Origin: Eretmocerus hayati | Lineage: Eukaryota; Arthropoda; Insecta; Hymenoptera; Aphelinidae | Reading direction: 5' to 3' | Assembly: GCA_029851415.1 (NCBI GenBank) | Contig: CM056742.1 | Location: 56,980,454 to 57,044,453, forward strand | DNA length: 64,000 nt | Shown here: in pieces, positions 52,831 through 64,000 of the stretch | Layout of the letters: every line of letters begins with the position of its first letter | How positions within the stretch are numbered: the first letter of the stretch is position 1 | Notes under the pieces: generated by a model | What the model saw: the letters and a program-made list of their open reading frames with translations, nothing else | Databases searched by the model: none | Told to the model about the DNA's origin: nothing | Translations under genes and position numbers: made by a program

Positions 52831-53005
52831 GTCCGCCATTTCGGTCCGCCGTCTTGGATTTGGGGAATTGATCCCCCTGATCCCTTCTTCATGTTCAGCG
52901 ACCCCGAGAACCCTTGAGAAGAGTTTTTGGAGCTAAACTGAGCAGTTTTCGAAGATTCTCTTGCGCCATTTTGGAACCACCGTCTTGGATTCGAGGGAAT
53001 CACAA
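52790..53005. repeat. Minisatellite, about two ~125-bp units
   Basis: CGCCATTTCGGTCCGCCGTCTTGGAT and CGCCATTTTGGAACCACCGTCTTGGAT head successive units, with CCCGAGAACCCTTGAGAAGAG and GGAGCTAAACTGAGCAG between. Reverse form of 32070-32375. Confidence 0.65.
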
Positions 53006-53559
53006 TTGAGGAGCCGCGTGGAAGAAGGGCCTAATTGCAAAAGGTCATTTTGAGAAAATCAATCAAAACTTAAAAAAAACCACCAGAGGCATACTTGAAC
53101 GAGTAGACCTGACTTCATTCGAAGAAAATAGCATTCTTGGAATAGCCCAACTCGAGCCGGGGGATGAAATTTGATTTTGAGCTTTTTTCAGCAATTTCAA
53201 AAAATGCAATTACGCCCTTTTTCCGAATCCAGGCTCAAATTTCGGCCTTTCTCCCTTACAAGAAGTGGAATTAAATCTCGAGATCAAGTCCAATCACCTC
53301 CAAATTTTTTGAGAGTGTTTCTGAGCATGTTTTGGAAGATATCTGATCACTTGAGTGTGGTTTGTTCCATGCTCCACGGTTCTATGGACACGAAAAGCTT
53401 CCATCAGACGTGTGGAAATGACGAGAATTTTTTTTATTAGGGATGAGTGAAAACACTCAATTTGGAGGTAGAACAATCTGTTTCCATCGTTATATTAGGT
53501 GGAAAAGCGTTTCCAGGCTCTGGAGAATTTTCATAACATTTTTCCATTACAAATAAGGC

Positions 53560-53815
53560 CCTTCTCCCATATTTTACCTGATTACGCCCTTTATGAAAAG
53601 TGATAATGCCTTTTTCATCTTATTTCACCAGGGACTTAGGCCCTTTTGGAATATGATCATGGCAATTACGCCTTTTTCCGAAATTTCCCTCTGCAGTTAC
53701 GCCCTTCTTCAAATTTTCTTCTGCAGTTATGCCTTCTTCGAAATAGATGATGTCAGTTGTGCCCTTTTCACATATTCGCTTTCGTTATCAACATGTGATT
53801 AGGCCCTTTTTGTGA
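53560..53815. repeat. Short minisatellite with (A/G)TTACGCCCTTTTTC core
   Basis: GATTACGCCCTTTATG, GATAATGCCTTTTTC, GACTTAGGCCCTTTTGG, AATTACGCCTTTTTCC, AGTTACGCCCTTCTTC, AGTTATGCCTTCTTCG, AGTTGTGCCCTTTTC and GATTAGGCCCTTTTTG follow each other at 25-45 bp. Two more lie near 53205. Confidence 0.75.
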
Positions 53816-54290
53816 ATTAAATGTAACTATGTATATTTTATGAATATTTGGAATATATACTTGTGGTTGTAAGATTTGTGTGCCCATATCAGGCACTCTA
53901 TGTGAGAATATTTGCCCGTCCTTACAAGAAGGAAAATACTCTGTGTGAATTTAGCGTTGAGACTGTCCGAGGAGTCGAGTGATGGTATATCTCCGTGATG
54001 TGATAGGATTTTTCACGTGTGTAGCAGCGTATGTCATCGACCACACGGAACTCGTGACTCGCCGCAACTCGCCGTCTGGGAGATTTTGATCTGCAAAATA
54101 TAACTGCCCAGAGCTACTAGTGCACATACACTGAGCGCGCCCTCGACTCGATATCAAATTTGGTTGATTCCATCAATGCATGATGCACTGGCTGTTATAT
54201 TTTGGATCTGAAGACTCTAGACAGCAAGTGGTGAGTTGCGCGCTCGCGGTCGACGATGCATATAAGCTGCCGCGGTACAACTCTTGCTGC

Positions 54291-54298
54291 TATAAAAG
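54291..54298 (+). promoter_or_regulatory. Isolated TATA box
   Basis: CTATAAAAGCC lies in a locally GC-rich patch (54230-54350). No convincing ORF follows, so it may be the promoter of an unseen gene or chance. Confidence 0.25.
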
Positions 54299-54787
54299 CC
54301 GCCATATAAGAGTCAAGAGCGCAGTATGAAGAGCCGCGTACTAGACGCGCGGCCAAGCCACCTTGGCAGAATCAGATCGGCATCGGTTTTCGGGGTATAT
54401 TATGCATCCATTTTTGGTAATACACGCGTTTTCGGTACAAGACGCATACAGGAATTTATAGCTATCCATCGTTGAAAGACGCGTTTTCAACGACAAATAC
54501 CATACAATTTCTTGGAGTATTGGACAAAAACTGATTGTCCAGGAGTGTATATGAGGATTATAGAATGGGTCCAAATTGAGTTGAACATGTGTTTCTAGCA
54601 AGGGTCTCTTGCAGAGTTTACCATGCATTTCCTTCAAACAATGATTCAATATTGGGTACCTGAAGCTAGCGAACACTAACTCACGAATCGGGCCCAAACC
54701 AATTTCACTTTTTATTACTATTTTATTACTAATTTATTACCAGAGAAAAAAATTTATTACCGGTCATGGGCCCGAAATACGAGAGTT

Positions 54788-54815
54788 TTCGCTAGCGGAA
54801 GCTTACGCTAGCGAA
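54788..54815. repeat. 28-bp palindrome, one mismatch
   Basis: TTCGCTAGCGGAAGCTTACG and the remaining CTAGCGAA form an inverted repeat centred on AAGCTT with a single G/T mismatch. It is 151 bp upstream of a perfect version. Confidence 0.85.
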
Positions 54816-54938
54816 CACGTGGCCGGGGAAAGATCGTACGGGGATGTGCAATAGCTCATTTTTTATTACTTTTTTATTACTCTCAGAATATGTCCTCAAA
54901 ATATGCGTGTGATATGATTCAGCTGAAATATGATAGTT

Positions 54939-54966
54939 TTCGCTAGCGTAAGCTTACGCTAGCGAA
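54939..54966. repeat. 28-bp perfect palindrome
   Basis: It reads TTCGCTAGCGTAAG then CTTACGCTAGCGAA, identical on both strands, centred on AAGCTT. TTTTATTACTTTTTTATTACTC-type sequence accompanies each palindrome (54719, 54861, 55013), so the pair belongs to a ~150-bp tandem unit. Confidence 0.9.
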
Positions 54967-57900
54967 CACCATATACAGGCATAGCTTTGAGGACACTCAG
55001 AACTACATGGGATTTTATTACTTTTTTATTACTCTCGAAAGATAAAGTCGAGATAGTCCCGAGACAAAGAGGAAACCGATATTTGGGCCTGAGGCGGATG
55101 AGACCTGGAGCGGGGCGAGATGAGAAATATATGATAGACTGAGCTACCTCTGTACAATAACATGCGGAGGAAAAAATTCCATCGCATACGGAAACCTGTC
55201 TGACGTTGAGCAGGGTACACATGAGTCTTCTGAGATGATAGGGAATCGATAATGAATCAGAAAACTCGATCATAGGGCCCAAAACAGGGGAGACCCTGCT
55301 TAACGTTATTATAGTCGCAGTCGAGACGTCACGGGGGGATGCCAGAGAGTCCCAATGGACCCGAAACTCTGAGAAACCTCAGATCAAGTGATCAGGTACC
55401 ATCGACTGAGACCGAAGAATTTATTACCAGCCAGCACCCTCGGCTATGGGGCCCAGAACGGGGCGGAATCGAGCTTTGAGCAGTTATCCGCGCAGTTATG
55501 ACGCCACTGTGGGTTGTAAGATGATCCAATGCACCCGAAACTCTACAGAACCTTGGATCAAGTGACTATATAGCATTGATAATGCCCAGAGGATTAATTA
55601 CCGGTCAGCACCCTCGGCTATGGGGCCCAAAACAGGGCGGATTCGAGCTTTGAGCAATTATTTGCCCAGTTATGACGCCACTGTGGGTTGTAGGATGTTC
55701 CAATGGACCCTAAACTCTACAGAACCTTAGATCAAGTGGTTATGTAGCATTGATGATGCCCAGAGGATTTATTACCGGTCAGCACCCTCGGCTATGGGAC
55801 CCAAAAGAGGGCAAACTCGAGCTATGGGCAATTATCTGCCCAGATATGACGCCACTGTGGGTTGTAGGATGTTCCAATGGACCCGAAACTCTACAGAACC
55901 TTAGATCAAGTGGTTGTGTACCTTTGATGATGCCCAGAGAATTTATTACCAGTCAGCAACCTCGGCTATGGGGCCCAAAAAAGGGCAAAATCGAGCTTTG
56001 AGCAATTATTTGCCCAGTTATGACGCCACTGTGGGTTGTAGGATGTTCCAATGGACCCGAAACTCTACAGAACCTTAGATCAAGTAGTTATGTACCATTG
56101 ACGATGCCCAGAGAACTTATTACCGGTCAGCTCCCTCGGCTATGGGGCCCAACACAGGGCAAAATCGAGCTTTGAGCAATTATCTGCCCAGTTATGACGC
56201 CACTGTGGGTTGTAGGATGTTCCAATGGACCCGAAACTCTACAGAATCTTAGATCAAGTGGTCATGTACCATCGATGTCGCCCAGAGGATTCATCACCAG
56301 TCACCATCCTCGGCTATGAGGCTCGAAACAGGGAAAAATCGAGCTTTTGAGCAGTTATCTGCCTAGTTATGACGCCACTGTGGGTTGGAGGATGATCGAA
56401 GCGACCCAAAACTCGACAAAACCTCGGAGCAAGTGGTTATGTACCATTGATGATGACCAGAGAATTTATTACCAGTCAGCTACCTCGGCTATGGGGCCCA
56501 AAAGAGGGCGAAACCGAGCTTTGTGCAGTTATCCGCGCAGTTATGACGCCACTGTGGGTTGTAAGACCATCCAATGCACCCGAAACCCTACAGAACCTTG
56601 GATCAAGTAGTTTAGTACCATTGATGATGACCAGAGAATTTATTACCAGTCAGCACCCTCGGCTATGGGGCCCAAAAGAGGGCGAAACCGAGCTTTGTGC
56701 AGTTATCCGCGCAGTTATGACGCCACTGTGGGTTGTAAGACCATCCAATGCACCCGAAACTCTACAGAACCTTGGATCAAATGACTATATAGCATTGATG
56801 ATGCCCAGAGAATTTATTACCGGTCAGCACCCTCGGCTATGGGACCCAAAAGAGGGAAAAATCGAGCTTTGTGCTATTATTTGCCCAGTTATGACGCCAC
56901 TGTGGGTTGTAGGATGTTCCAATGGACCCAAAACTCTACCGAACCTTAGATCAAGTGGTTATGTAGCACTGATGATGCCCAGAGAATTTATTACCAGTCA
57001 GCACCCTCGGCTATGGGGCCCAAAAGAGGGCAAAATCGAACTTTGAGCAATTTTTTGCCCAGTTATGACGCCACTGTGGGTTATAGAATATTCCAATGGA
57101 TCCAAAACTCTACAGAATCTTAGATCAAGTAGTTATGTAACATTAATGATGCCCAGAGAATTCATTACTGGTCAACACCCTCGGCTATGGGGCCCAAAAG
57201 AGGGCAAAGTCGAGCTTTGGGCAATTTCCTGCCCAGTTATGACGCCACTGTGGGTTGTAGGATCTTCCAATGGACCCGAAACTCTACAGAACCTTAGATC
57301 AAATGGATAAGTACCATTGATGGTGCCCAGAGAATTTATTACCGGTCAGCACCCTCGGCTATGGGGCCCAAAAGAGGGCAAAATCGAGCTTTGAGCAATT
57401 ATTTGACCAGTTATGACGCCACTGTGGGTTGTGGGATGTTTCAATGGACCCGAAACTCTACAGAACCTTAGATCAAATGGTGATGTACCATTGATGATGC
57501 CCAGAGAATTTATTACCGGTCAGCACCCCCGGCTATGGGGCCAAAAAGAGGGCAAAATCGAGCTTTGAGCAATTATTCGCCCAGTTATGACGCCACTGTG
57601 GGTTGTAGGATGTTCCAATGGACCCGAAACTCTACAGAACCTCAGATCAAGTGGTTATGTAACATTGATGATGCCCAGAGAATTTATTACCGGTCAGCAC
57701 CCTCGCTTATGGGGCCCAAAAGAGGGCAAAGTCGATCTTTGAGCAATTATTTGCCCAGTTATGACGCCACTGTGGGTTGTAGGATGTTCCAATGGACCCG
57801 AAACTCTACAGAACCTTAGATCAAATGGATTAGTACCATTGATGGTGCCCAGAGAATTTATTACCAGTCAGCAACCTCGGCTATGGGGTCCGAAAGAGGG

Positions 57901-58234
57901 CAAAATCGATCTTTGAGCAATTATTTGCCCAGTTATGACGCCACTGTGGGTTGTATGATGTTCCAATGGACCCGAAACTCTACAGAACCTTAGATCACAT
58001 GGATCAGTACCATTGATGGTGCCCAGAGAATTTATTACCGGTCAGCACCCTCGGCTATGGGGCCCAAAAGAGGGCAAAATCGAGCTTTGAGCAATTATTT
58101 GACCAGTTATGACGCCACTGTGGGTTGTGGGATGTTTCAATGGATCCGAAACTCTACAGAACCTTAGATCAAAGGTTATGTACCATTGATGATGCCCAGA
58201 GAATTTATTACCGGTCAGCACCCTCGCCTGTGGG

Positions 58235-60496
58235 GCCCAAAAGAGGGCAAAGTCGAGCTTTGGGCAAATATCTGCCCAGTTATGACGCAACTGTGGCTTG
58301 GAGGATGTTCCAATGGACCCGAAATTCTACAGAACCTTAGAGCAAGTGGTTATGTACCATTGTTGATGCCCAGAGAATTCATTACCGTTCAGCACCCTCG
58401 GCTATGGGGTCCAAAAGAGGGCAAAATCGATCTTTGGGCAATTATTTGCCCAGTTATGACGCCACTGTGGGTTGTAGGATGTTCCAATGGACCCGAAACT
58501 CTACAGAACCTCAGATCAAGTGGTTATGTAACATTGATGATGCCCAGAGAATTTATTACCGGTCAGCACCCTCGCCTGTGGGGCCCAAAAGAGGGCAAAG
58601 TCGAGCTTTGGGCAAATATCTGCCCAGTTATGACGCAACTGTGGCTTGGAGGATGTTCCAATGGACCCGAAATTCTACAGAACCTTAGAGCAAGTGGTTA
58701 TGTACCATTGTTGATGCCCAGAGAATTCATTACCGTTCAGCACCCTCGGCTATGGGGTCCAAAAGAGGGCAAAATCGATCTTTGGGCAATTATTTGCCCA
58801 GTTATGACGCCACTGTGGGTTGTAGGATGATCCAATGGACCTGAAACTCTACAGAACCTCAGAACAAGTGGTTATGTCACATTGATGATGCCCAGAGAAT
58901 TTATTACCGGTCAGCACCCTCGGCTATGGGGCCCAAAAGAGGGCAAAATCGAACTTTGAGCAATTTTTTGCCCAGTTATGACGCCACTGTGGGTTATCGA
59001 ATTTTCCAATGGACCCAAAACTCTACAGAACCTTAGATCAAGTAATTATGTAACATTGATGATGCCCAGAGAATTCATTACTGGTCAACACCCTCGGCTA
59101 TGGGGCCCAAAAGAAGGCAAAGTCGAGCTTTGGGCAATTATCTGCCCAGTTATGACGCCACTGTGGGTTGTAGGATCTTCCAATGGACCCGAAACTCTAC
59201 AGAACCTCAGAGCAAGTGGTTATGTACCTTTGATGATGCCCAGAGAATTTATTACCAGTCAGCAACCTCGGCTATGGGGTCCAAAAGAGGGCAAAATCGA
59301 TCTTTGAGCAATTATTTGCCCAGTTACGACGCCACTGTGGGTTGTAGGATGTTCCGATGGACCCGAAACTCTACAGAACCTTAGAACAAATGAATTAGTT
59401 CCATTGATGGTGCCCAGAGAATTTATTACCGGTCAGCACCCTCGGCTATGGGGCCCAAAAGAGGGCAAAATCGAGCTTTGAGCAATTATTTGACCAGTTA
59501 TGATGCCACTGTGGGTTGTGGGATGTTTCAATGGACCCGAAACTCTACAGAACCTTAGATCAAATGGTTATGTACCATTGATGATGCCCAGGGAATTTAT
59601 TACCGGTCAGCACCCTCGGCTATGGGGCCCAAAAGAGGGCAAAATCGAGCTTTGAGCAATTATTCGCCCAGTTATGACGCCACTGTGGGTTGTAGGATGT
59701 TCCAATGGACCCGAAACTCTTCAGAACCTCAAATCAAGTGGTTATGTGACATTGATGATGCCCAGAGAATTTATTCCCGGTCAGCACCCTCGCCTATGGG
59801 GCCCAAAAGAGGGCAAAGTCGAGCTTTGGGCAAATATCTGCCCAGTTATGACGCAACTGTGGCTTGTAGGATGTTCCAATGGACCCGAAATTCTACAGAA
59901 CCTCAGAGCAAGTGGTTATGTACCATTGTTGATGCCCAGAGAATTTATTACCGTTCAGCACCCTCGGCTATGGGGTCCAAAAGAGGGCATTATCGATCTT
60001 TGGGCAATTATTTGCCCAGTTATGACGCCACTGTAGGTTGTAGGATGTTCCAATGCACCCGAAACTCTACAGAACTCCAGATCGAGTAGTTATGTACCAA
60101 TGACGATGCCCAGAGAATTCATTACCGGTTAGCATCCTCGGCTATGGGGCCCAAGACAGGGCAGAATCGGGCTTTGAGCAAGTATTTGCCCAGTTATGAC
60201 GCCGCTGTGGGTTGTAGGATGTTCCAATGGACCCGCAACTCTACGAAACCTTAGATCCAGTGGTCATGTACCGTCGATGATGCGCAGAGAATTTATTACC
60301 AATCAGCACCCTCGGCTATGGGGCCCAAAACAGGGGAAAATCGAGCTTTGAGCAGTTATCCGCGCAGTTATGACGCCACTATGGGTTGTAGGATGTTCCA
60401 ACGGACCCGAAACTCTACAAAACCTCAGAACAAGTGGTCATCTTCCATTAATGATGCCCAGAGAATTTATCACCAGTCAGCACCCTCGGCTATGGG
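58235..60496. repeat. Higher-order repeat of satellite B, copy 1 (13 monomers, 2262 bp)
   Basis: The whole block reappears 2262 bp further on with its individual monomer variants in the same order (for example CAACTGTGGCTTGGAGG at 58277 and 60539, and GGTTATCGAATTTTCC at 58992 and 61254). It also contains an internal 348-bp dimer duplication (58235-58580 repeated at about 58583-58930). Confidence 0.92.
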
Positions 60497-62760
60497 GCCC
60501 AAAAGAGGGCAAAGTCGAGCTTTGGGCAAATATCTGCCCAGTTATGACGCAACTGTGGCTTGGAGGATGTTCCAATGGACCCGAAATTCTACAGAACCTT
60601 AGAGCAAGTGGTTATGTACCATTGTTGATGCCCAGAGAATTCATTACCGTTCAGCACCCTCGGCTATGGGGTCCAAAAGAGGGCAAAATCGATCTTTGGG
60701 CAATTATTTGCCCAGTTATGACGCCACTGTGGGTTGTAGGATGTTCCAATGGACCCGAAACTCTACAGAACCTCAGATCAAGTGGTTATGTAACATTGAT
60801 GATGCCCAGAGAATTTATTACCGGTCAGCACCCTCGCCTGTGGGGCCCAAAAGAGGGCAAAGTCGAGCTTTGGGCAAATATCTGCCCAGTTATGACGCAA
60901 CTGTGGCTTGGAGGATGTTCCAATGGACCCGAAATTCTACAGAACCTTAGAGCAAGTGGTTATGTACCATTGTTGATGCCCAGAGAATTCATTACCGTTC
61001 AGCACCCTCGGCTATGGGGTCCAAAAGAGGGCAAAATCGATCTTTGGGCAATTATTTGCCCAGTTATGACGCCACTGTGGGTTGTAGGATGTTCCAATGG
61101 ACCTGAAACTCTACAGAACCTCAGAACAAGTGGTTATGTCACATTGATGATGCCCAGAGAATTTATTACCGGTCAGCACCCTCGGCTATGGGGCCCAAAA
61201 GAGGGCAAAATCGAACTTTGAGCAATTTTTTGCCCAGTTATGACGCCACTGTGGGTTATCGAATTTTCCAATGGACCCAAAACTCTACAGAACCTTAGAT
61301 CAAGTAATTATGTAACATTGATGATGCCCAGAGAATTCATTACTGGTCAACACCCTCGGCTATGGGGCCCAAAAGAAGGCAAAGTCGAGCTTTGGGCAAT
61401 TATCTGCCCAGTTATGACGCCACTGTGGGTTGTAGGATCTTCCAATGGACCCGAAACTCTACAGAACCTCAGAGCAAGTGGTTATGTACCTTTGATGATG
61501 CCCAGAGAATTTATTACCAGTCAGCAACCTCGGCTATGGGGTCCAAAAGAGGGCAAAATCGATCTTTGAGCAATTATTTGCCCAGTTACGACGCCACTGT
61601 GGGTTGTAGGATGTTCCGATGGACCCGAAACTCTACAGAACCTTAGAACAAATGAAATAGTTCCATTGATGGTGCCCAGAGAATTTATTACCGGTCAGCA
61701 CCCTCGGCTATGGGGCCCAAAAGAGGGCAAAATCGAGCTTTGAGCAATTATTTGACCAGTTATGATGCCACTGTGGGTTGTGGGATGTTTCAATGGACCC
61801 GAAACTCTACAGAACCTTAGATCAAATGGTTATGTACCATTGATGATGCCCAGGGAATTTATTACCGGTCAGCACCCTCGGCTATGGGGCCCAAAAGAGG
61901 GCAAAATCGAGCTTTGAGCAATTATTCGCCCAGTTATGACGCCACTGTGGGTTGTAGGATGTTCCAATGGACCCGAAACTCTTCAGAACCTCAAATCAAG
62001 TGGTTATGTGACATTGATGATGCCCAGAGAATTTATTCCCGGTCAGCACCCTCGCCTATGGGGCCCAAAAGAGGGCAAAGTCGAGCTTTGGGCAAATATC
62101 TGCCCAGTTATGACGCAACTGTGGCTTGTAGGATGTTCCAATGGACCCGAAATTCTACAGAACCTCAGAGCAAGTGGTTATGTACCATTGTTGATGCCCA
62201 GAGAATTTATTACCGTTCAGCACCCTCGGCTATGGGGTCCAAAAGAGGGCATTATCGATCTTTGGGCAATTATTTGCCCAGTTATGACGCCACTGTAGGT
62301 TGTAGGATGTTCCAATGCACCCGAAACTCTACAGAACTCCAGATCGAGTAGTTATGTACCAATGACGATGCCCAGAGAATTCATTACCGGTTAGCATCCT
62401 CGGCTATGGGGCCCAAGACAGGGCAGAATCGGGCTTTGAGCAAGTATTTGCCCAGTTATGACGCCGCTGTGGGTTGTAGGATGTTCCAATGGACCCGCAA
62501 CTCTACGAAACCTTAGATCCAGTGGTCATGTACCGTCGATGATGCGCAGAGAATTTATTACCAATCAGCACCCTCGGCTATGGGGCCCAAAACAGGGGAA
62601 AATCGAGCTTTGAGCAGTTATCCGCGCAGTTATGACGCCACTATGGGTTGTAGGATGTTCCAACGGACCCGAAACTCTACAAAACCTCAGAACAAGTGGT
62701 CATCTTCCATTAATGATGCCCAGAGAATTTATCACCAGTCAGCACCCTCGGCTATGGGGC
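60497..62760. repeat. Higher-order repeat of satellite B, copy 2
   Basis: Near-identical to 58235-60496. Differences I can see are single bases, such as the one near 58829 versus 61091 and GAATTAG near 59393 versus GAAATAG near 61655. Similarity drops to ordinary monomer level after about 62765. Confidence 0.92.
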
Positions 62761-64000
62761 CCAAAACAGGGCAGAATCGAGCTTTGAGCAAGTATTTGCC
62801 CAGTTATGACGCCGCTGTGGGTTGTAGGATGTTCCAATGGACCCGAAACCCTACGGAACCTCAGATCAAATGGTTATGTACCATTGATGATGTCCAGAGA
62901 ATTTATTACCGGTCAGCACCCTCGGCTATGGGGCCCAAAAGATGGCAAGATCGAGCTTTGAGCGATTATTTGCCCAGTTATGACGCCACTGTTTGTTGTA
63001 GGATGTTCCAATGGACCCGAAACTCCACAAAACCTCAGAGCAAGTGGTTATCTACCATTAATAATGCCCAGAGGATTCATTACCAGTCAGCAACCTCGGC
63101 TATGGGGTCCACAAGAGGGCAAAATCGAGCTTTGGGCAGTTATCCGCGCAGTTATGACGCCACTGTGGGTTGTTAAATGATCCAATGGACCCGAAACTCT
63201 ACAGAATCCTAGATCAAGTAGTCATGCACTATCTTTGATGCCCAGATAACTTATTCCGAGTCACCACCCTCGGCTACGAGGCTCGAAACAGGGAAAAATC
63301 GAGCTTTGATCAGTTATCTGCCCATTTATGACGCCACTGTGGGTTGGAGGATGATCGAATGGACCCGAAACTCGACAAAACTCTAGATTAAGTGATTATG
63401 TTTCATCAATGAAGCCCAGAGAGTTCGTTCCCATCCAGCACCCTCGGCTATGGGGCCCAAAACAGTGCGAAATCGAGCTTTGAGCAGTTATCTGCGCAGT
63501 TATGACGCCACTGTGGGTTGTAGGATGTTCCAATAGACCCGAAACTCTATAGAACCCTAGATCAAATGGTTATGTACCATTGATGATGCCGAGTGAATTT
63601 GTTACCAGTCAGCACCCTCGGCTATGGGGCCTAAAACAGGGTGAAATCGAGCTTTGAGCAGTTTTCTGCGCAGTTATGACGCCACTGTGGGTTGCAAATA
63701 GTTCTAATGGACCCGAAACTCCACAGAACCATAGATCAAGTAGTCACGTACCATCTCCGGAGCCCAAAGAATTTATCACCAGTCAGCACCCTCGGCTATG
63801 GGGCCCAAAACAGGGCGGGATCCCGCTTTCCGCACAGTTATGACTTTAATGGAGGTTGTAGAAAATTCCAATGGATCCACAACTCCACAAAACTCTGGAC
63901 TCTTTGAGGAGTTACCTCTCAGAGTGCCCCAAGATCCTTTCACCTGTCGGACCCTCGGCCTTGGGCCCAAAACATGGGAAAATCCTACTTAGACCCATCG

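Larger units (their letters stand above)
55310..63990. repeat. Satellite array B, 174-bp monomer, about 50 copies
   Basis: GACGCCACTGTGGGTTGTAG starts at 55500, 55674, 55848, 56022, 56196, 56371, 56545 and 56719: steps of 174, 174, 174, 174, 175, 174 and 174. Other fixed words are CAATGGACCCGAAACTCTAC, GATGCCCAGAGAATTTATTAC, CAGCACCCTCGGCTATGGGG and GAGCTTTGAGCAATTAT. Monomers near both edges (before 56.4 kb and after 63.2 kb) are more diverged than those in the middle. Because 174 is a multiple of three, a stop-free frame can run through several monomers; the resulting ORFs (up to 283 codons) are artefacts. The array runs off the right edge. Confidence 0.97.

Noticed and set aside
55750..63180. 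Long plus-strand ORFs (up to 283 codons) with repeated similar proteins
   Set aside because: They exist because the 174-bp satellite unit is a multiple of three and has few stops in two frames. The products simply repeat the monomer and vary in frame from place to place.

Overview
The window looks like repeat-dominated nuclear DNA of an arthropod, most likely an insect. The evidence is an R1-clade non-LTR retrotransposon family, Transib (RAG1-type) transposase remnants, short GT-AG introns, TATA boxes followed by a TCAGT-type initiator, AT-rich intergenic DNA and two satellite arrays. I see no prokaryotic operon, rRNA, CRISPR array or intact conserved host housekeeping gene. Species-level assignment is not possible from sequence alone. 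Layout: (1) 1-2790, a ~360-bp satellite that switches orientation near 1.87 kb. (2) 2.9-15.5 kb, a compact virus-like or Polinton/Maverick-like gene cluster: an ankyrin ORF, a 269-aa ORF of a repeat-associated arthropod family, a TATA-driven spliced coiled-coil gene, a reverse-strand protein-primed family B DNA polymerase with two tiny in-phase introns, and, beyond a divergent promoter region of tandem repeats, a 116-aa protein and an Asn/Ser-rich spliced gene. A 3.2-kb foldback transposon (9900-13088) splits the 5' end of the polymerase. Almost every gene carries one or two frameshifts or nonsense codons, and most frameshifts sit in mononucleotide runs. (3) 15.6-23.4 kb, tandem duplications, a 5'-truncated R1-type LINE on the minus strand, a fragment of a second LINE type, a 986-bp terminal-inverted-repeat element and a broken unknown ORF. 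(4) 23.4-31.2 kb, one full-length R1-type LINE (23435-29081, 15-bp target duplication) followed by a tandem nest of truncated copies, one of which is a recombinant. The 5' ends of four copies abut GA repeats, and at least three copies have GA-rich 3' flanks. (5) 31.2-53.9 kb, inverted segmental duplications. Two copies of a segment carrying a Transib/RAG1-like transposase C-terminus lie in opposite orientation (about 33.0-35.9 and 48.1-51.1 kb). Each copy has its own private insertion: a 386-bp TIR element in one, and a 918-bp near-perfect palindrome with a tRNA-like module in each arm in the other. Several other large inverted repeats, minisatellites and unrecognised coding fragments lie between them. 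(6) 55.3-64.0 kb, a 174-bp satellite with a 13-monomer (2262-bp) higher-order repeat present twice with almost no differences. How the parts relate: the cluster in (2) is the only region where genes appear to form one functional unit (divergent early-type promoter, replication polymerase, accessory proteins). The rest is layered transposition, where nested insertions, target duplications and empty sites give a relative chronology. Frameshift and stop positions are reported only as observed; no gene has been reconstructed.
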